Below, one piece after another: positions 59,286-64,000 of a DNA stretch of 64,000 nucleotides (position 1 is its first letter; every line of letters starts with the position of its first letter). Location: positions 14,694,001 to 14,758,000 of the forward strand of contig OZ005608.1 of NCBI GenBank assembly GCA_963930655.1, given 5' to 3'. This DNA comes from Myrica gale. Lineage: Eukaryota > Streptophyta > Magnoliopsida > Fagales > Myricaceae. The notes beneath the pieces were generated by a model. That model had not been told where the DNA came from and made no database searches. It was given only the letters and a program-made list of their open reading frames with translations. Made by a program: the position numbers and the translations under genes.

Positions 59286-62200
59286 TGTCATGCCCCGACG
59301 CTATCTGGAAGGGGTTAGTGACAGCCGCGAGCATTCCCCAGAAACACTCCAGCGCTTACACTAACTTTTACAGCGGATTTTTTTTATACACATCGGAAGA
59401 CTCACTCAGGAACCACATGTTGGCTGAGATACAAGCTCAATGAACATAACCCCTTCAGAAAAGTCTTTACATTGCATCTTGTTCGCAAACTTATACAAAG
59501 CGTAATAGGGCAACATACTGCCACTCAAATCAAACCAGCACTCACTAGTGCTAACTCGGAGTTCACCAATTCCGACTCCAACTCCCGAACTTCTAGGATT
59601 TCTACGTGAGACAATCCTCTGCTCCCCGATTTTTCTTGTGGATCTGGAATAATACGATAAAAAACTTTGAGTCGAAAGACTCAGTAAGGAACAACAGTTT
59701 AAAACCTGAACTTTGATAAATCATGGCTTTAAAACATACTTACTTTGGTGCATTGTAGAGTCAAGAGAAGAAATGCATAACTGTAAAACGTGAGATAGTG
59801 CATAAAACCATGATGCATATGCATGCTCCGTGATGCTCATGCCATGCGCCAAAATCTCTTGCCACTCTTGGCCTTTTCAAATGCATTTCATAATCTCTTG
59901 CCACTCTTGGCCTTTTCAAATACATTTCATAATCTCTTGCCACTCTTGGCCTTTTCAAATACATTTCATCTCTTACTATGGGCTCGCTTCATTTGACCCC
60001 ATGAAGTCAGGGTTGTGCGTTTCCATCGGAACCGTCTCCCTTACCCTAGGGGACTTTTCATTTGGTCGAGCTAGCCCGTAGTTGCCCCAGGCCTGATGAC
60101 TAGACACGACCCTTGGAGGTCCACACCTTCTCATTGTCCTTCAGTGTGGTTGCACATACCTCAAGGACTAACCCATCATTCTCGTAAACGTCCTTCGGTA
60201 TGGGCGTCCTAGGTTCCATCCATCCATCCTTCTCGATCAACGTTCCTCGGTATGGATGATGAACCTCACTTAACTTGGTACGGATCCGACCAAAGCCCCA
60301 AATCAAGTCTCATAACATACATACTCTTTTCATTCGCATAAAACAACATTTCATGTTTCTATGCAATGAACATGCCATGCCACACTTGAAAACATTGTAA
60401 TTTCATTTGCATCAAAACGTTGTTCATGCGTTCATGCAAATGATCATGCTGTGACATGTTCGAAACATCATGCGTACTTAAAACATTCTTTGTGCACAAT
60501 ACATGTCACTTGTATTAAAATACTTTGCCATGCACAATAAAACATGCAGTGTATCATTCCAGTTTTCCAAATCGGGTTAGAATTTCACTTACAGTACTTC
60601 TTGCACTTATTGCACTTATACCGATCCACTCGAACTCAGTTCGGTCTTCGCCTACAAGCGATACTCCAATGCTTAGTTATCAACATTCAACAAGGCATAC
60701 AAACGTATCATGTATTTATCTTAGTTTCAAAGTTCATATCCGAAACTTTATGTGAAATTATACATAAAATTCTTGCAACACTTGACTTCCCAGTCTTGTA
60801 AGTATTCTTAACTTTCATAAATCAAATTGAATATAACACACATCAGACATCTCAACCAACTCCAAGGTAGGTGAACTTCTAGGTAGCTCGACTTGAATTC
60901 TCTAACATCTTCTTAATAACCTCGATATCCAAAATCGGATCTTTAATGTTTCAACCTTACCAATGATCCATATTAAAACAACAACCTTTATCGTGCTGAA
61001 TTCTTGCTCTACACTGACGATCTTATTTTACATGGATTAATGATCATCATATTCATCAATCAAACCTCAAAAGATGCGCTATCGAGGTGTTGCCAAGATC
61101 TATAAGATTCAACCTAATGTCATGTTCCTTCGAGTTCACATAACCATCAATGTACCCCAATTCATGCTATAAGAGCATCCCGATACCACATGACTTATTT
61201 CACTTGAGTTAGATAACATTTTTCTTAATGAATTTAATTTGGTATTAGGGCCATACACTCGCTGACCTATTCAATTAACCAACATCTTTTGACTAATTCT
61301 TGGCCATTTACCCTACTTGCATCTGAACCTTTTATTCATGTTCAATTCTCATCAATTCTTTTAAGTTAAAGCTACTGACCCGAGCCCTAATTATTAACCT
61401 ACGTACATGGCTTAATTCAAATCCTTTTTCATATCTTATTCAAGACTCCATACAACAAGCTAATTCATGCTTTGATTCAAGCTTCACATTTTCCTTATTT
61501 CATGTACTAAGACCATTCTTTAATAGCTTACTAGTTCATCATTTTCAAATCCCTAATCATGGCTAAATCGTGGCTTGATCTCCAAGTTATATCCAACCCG
61601 AGCCATAGATCTTAATATTATGTGATTAAGTTTTCATATCTTTTTCTTTAACATCTCTTCCATGCATGTTTGACATATTGACATTCTCCTATTTCATTTT
61701 CTCTCTTCATATGATCAAGGCTTCTCTAATCCTTAGCTTTGATATTCATATTATTACAATTACATTTCACTTTGCCCTAAATAGGATTCGGCCAACACTA
61801 AATCATTCTAATTGAATCCTTAATCCATGCTTAACATTACAAGGCCTTGATAATCATTTTAACCCGAGCCCTTTAAGCCTTATTATCTTTGTTTTTCTTA
61901 CATATATGATGTCTTTTACAATCGAACTTAGGCTCTTAACCTCTAATTAATTCGGTCATATTCTAACCTTACTTCTACATGACATACAAGTGTATTTTCA
62001 TTTAGCATTTACTTGCCATTAGGGTTCCTTTCTCTTACCTATTCGGCATGCATCTATTTCAAGTATTCATTGTCTAATTTTCTTCTCCAATGGTGATCCC
62101 ATCCTCCATTTTCAGATTCACAACCTAGGATTTACAACTCACAAAATAACTTCAAGATCTAACACAACATCATATTCGGCCAACACACATTTTCATAGAA

Positions 62201-63261
62201 TAATTAGGTTTTCCTTAGTTCTTTCGATTTGCATTCAACCTACTACATTTCAAGACTAGCCTATATGCATGTGTTTACCAAAATTTACACATATCATGAC
62301 CACTCATCAAATTGACACTTACAAAATTACATTTGAAGATCCAATACATACAAGATTCGGCCAACACCAACCAACACAACCTTTCATGCCAAAACTTGCA
62401 ACATGCATTCCTTTACATTTTTCTAACTTTCAAGTTCGAATCTCATGCTTATATAGCTAGATCTAACATCATAACTTAGGGTTGGTCTTCTAGACTCAAG
62501 ATCCAACAAAAATCAAAACACCAACTCAAGATCCAACCAAGAGACATTCGGCCAACAATCATACTTAGAACTAACAACCATATTTTTGCCTCACCTTTAT
62601 GATTGAACACAAGCCTTGAGTACCTAGCATAATAAAACACCTTAGGTCAGAACTATAAAGAACTTAAATAAAATATAACATGTGAAAATCAAGCCTACCT
62701 CTACCTTCACTAGTCACCCGATTTTCACCAAGATTCTTCCTTAACCCAAACTTTTGGCTCTACCCTTTGGAATGGTTCCGAGGCTAATATAAGGTGCTGA
62801 GATAGGTTTTATGGTGGGGAAAAACAAGACAATGCTTGAAACTTGAAATGATTTTGTTCTAAGAAAGTGAGCTAGATTTCAACAAGGGAAAATGGCTAGG
62901 TGAATAGAAATTTCCAAGAGAAGAGATGAGTTGCACAAAAGGGGGATTTGGTCACCTAAAGAAGAGAAGCAAACTTAGAACCTTAGAGGAGTGATTTGGC
63001 TGCAAGAAGAAAAGAACAAGGCTTAAGCTCAAAAGGGAAATTCGGCCAAGAGAGGAAAAGAGAGAGAGAGTTGAATGAAGTGGGATATTCGGCCAAGGGA
63101 AGCAAATGAAGAGTGAAGTTGAAATGCTAAGTGTGGAGTGAATTCATGGAAAGCAATTGAGTCTCCCAAGATCATTTATTGCAATGACAAATGACAATGA
63201 GATGTTGAGAATGATAAGAGGGGAAGGGGGTGAACTTGGGTGAGTTTGGCCGACCAATTCT
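59286..63261 (+). mobile_element. LTR of family S, third start, right end interrupted
   Basis: It starts TGTCATGCCCCGACGC and follows the same order as the copy at 7195: 'gtgacagccgcgag', 'actcagtaagg', the block with 'cagggttgtgcgttt', a 'ggtacggatccgacc' motif, 'gcctacaagcgat', and AT-rich text with many 'attcggcc' words. The expected ending (TTCGGGGTCT[C/T]ACA) is not reached: at about 63262 repeat E begins. AAGAA (59281-59285) would be the 5' target duplication. No coding content is visible; frames inside it are spurious. Confidence 0.8.
59856..59971. repeat. Three tandem 39-bp units inside the LTR
   Basis: The units start at 59856, 59895 and 59934 (ctcttgccactcttgg...). They differ by about one base. 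Other family S copies have one such unit. Confidence 0.93.
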
Positions 63262-64000
63262 GATTGTATCACAATTTTGCTAATTTATCACTTGAGAAAG
63301 TTTCACAATTACACCATTTCCACTAGAAAATGAGAACATTATGCTTTGGACATTAGTATGAGGCGAATTGTTAATTTTGACAAAAGCAAGTGTAATTGAA
63401 TAAATTTAAGTTATTTGTTTTCTCTCCTCTCACCATATTTTCAGCCATGTGCAGGAGATAAAAATTTGACAAAGGAGAGGGGCCGAAATGCCAAGTGTTG
63501 GGCTGGACCCAGTGATGGGTAGCCCAATTGTGTTAGTCTCCTTGGAGCCCACTTCTACACATTCGGTCCTTAAGGATAGTACTCCAGCTGAAATGCCCAT
63601 CTGTTGGAAAAATGAGAAGACCAAACATTCTAAAGGTGGAGGGTCGAACCAATCAGAAAAAGGAAAGAAAGAGGAGTCTCGGCTGGAAAGGGAGAAGGGG
63701 ACTTCTACGTGACAACATGCAGGGAAAGAAAACGCTGGAAAACTTGAAACAAAAGCTGGGCCCGAAACCTACATGAGCTGGCCCGAAACCTGCAGAAGAG
63801 AGGAGGCCCGAGAGACTTAAAGAAAAGGTCATTTTACGTAAGAAAAGGGGGAGACTTCGGTGGACTGGGAGGATGGAGACCTAAAGGGGGAAAAAGCTTT
63901 CATTTTGGCTGGGTTTGATGGTCTTGGCGGCTGGAAAGGCTTATGCTTGCTGCCAAGGATTTTTCTCCCAACTTTTTCCATTGCTTTTGCTAACTATTCC
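63262..64000 (+). mobile_element. LTR-like repeat E, copy 2 (runs off the window)
   Basis: It starts TGATTGTATCACAATTTTG and matches 11174-11440 closely, then diverges into a purine-rich region with 'gggctggaccc' and 'ggcccgaaacct' words. It is inserted into, or recombined with, the family S LTR. No gene is supported; the small frames on both strands lack domains. Confidence 0.5.

Noticed and set aside
59856..59971. 39-bp repeats as a coding repeat protein
   Set aside because: The repeat lies in a non-coding LTR and is single-copy in the sister elements; the open frame results from a period divisible by three.

Overview
This is plant nuclear DNA, most likely from a woody eudicot. It is AT-rich, intron-rich and dominated by transposable elements. 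The two genes are plant-type: an ALKBH8-like tRNA dioxygenase and a BZR1-domain beta-amylase, both with canonical GT-AG introns. A Fagales-like tree is my guess from the style of the LINEs and LTRs, but the sequence does not prove it.

Layout. Bases 1-2790 are the right part of a long LTR (family S, ending TCTCACA) that carries a minisatellite of TCGA-centred palindromes. Bases 2909-5320 hold two Copia-like LTR remnants facing each other. A complete solo LTR of family S lies at 7195-11073 with an exact 5-bp target duplication. Degenerate retroelement DNA follows to about 14.4 kb. The ALKBH8-like gene runs on the + strand in seven exons (14854-22482). A decayed minus-strand Gypsy element interrupted by Copia LTR sequence lies at 22705-25241. 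A short ORF at 26792-27517 begins like the membrane anchor of a xyloglucan xylosyltransferase and then changes into unrelated sequence. A hAT-type transposase pseudogene (30818-32765) is followed by a MITE with a 9-bp target duplication.

The beta-amylase gene runs on the + strand from about 33.9 to 54.2 kb in ten exons. Its introns are swollen by a hAT-like MITE, a second complete solo LTR and two LINE derivatives. One LINE is rearranged in the manner of twin priming; the other keeps only ORF1. A 5'-truncated LINE-1 (54548-58238) sits 0.3 kb past its stop codon. A third solo-type LTR of family S starts at 59286 and is interrupted near 63.26 kb by another LTR-like repeat that runs off the window.

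How the genes relate. ALKBH8 (wobble-uridine hydroxylation in tRNA) and the BZR1-beta-amylase (transcription factor of the brassinosteroid-responsive class) are separate single-gene transcription units, with no operon-like link. Almost everything else is the residue of transposition: LTR recombination to solo LTRs, LINE insertion, MITE insertion and methylation-type C-to-T decay.

I found no wholly new biological system. The strongest leads are the recurrence of TCGA-centred palindrome arrays in several unrelated repeat families, an ORF1-only LINE, a 110-bp duplication of a splice-acceptor junction and an N-terminal frameshift in the beta-amylase gene, and the chimeric xylosyltransferase-like ORF.
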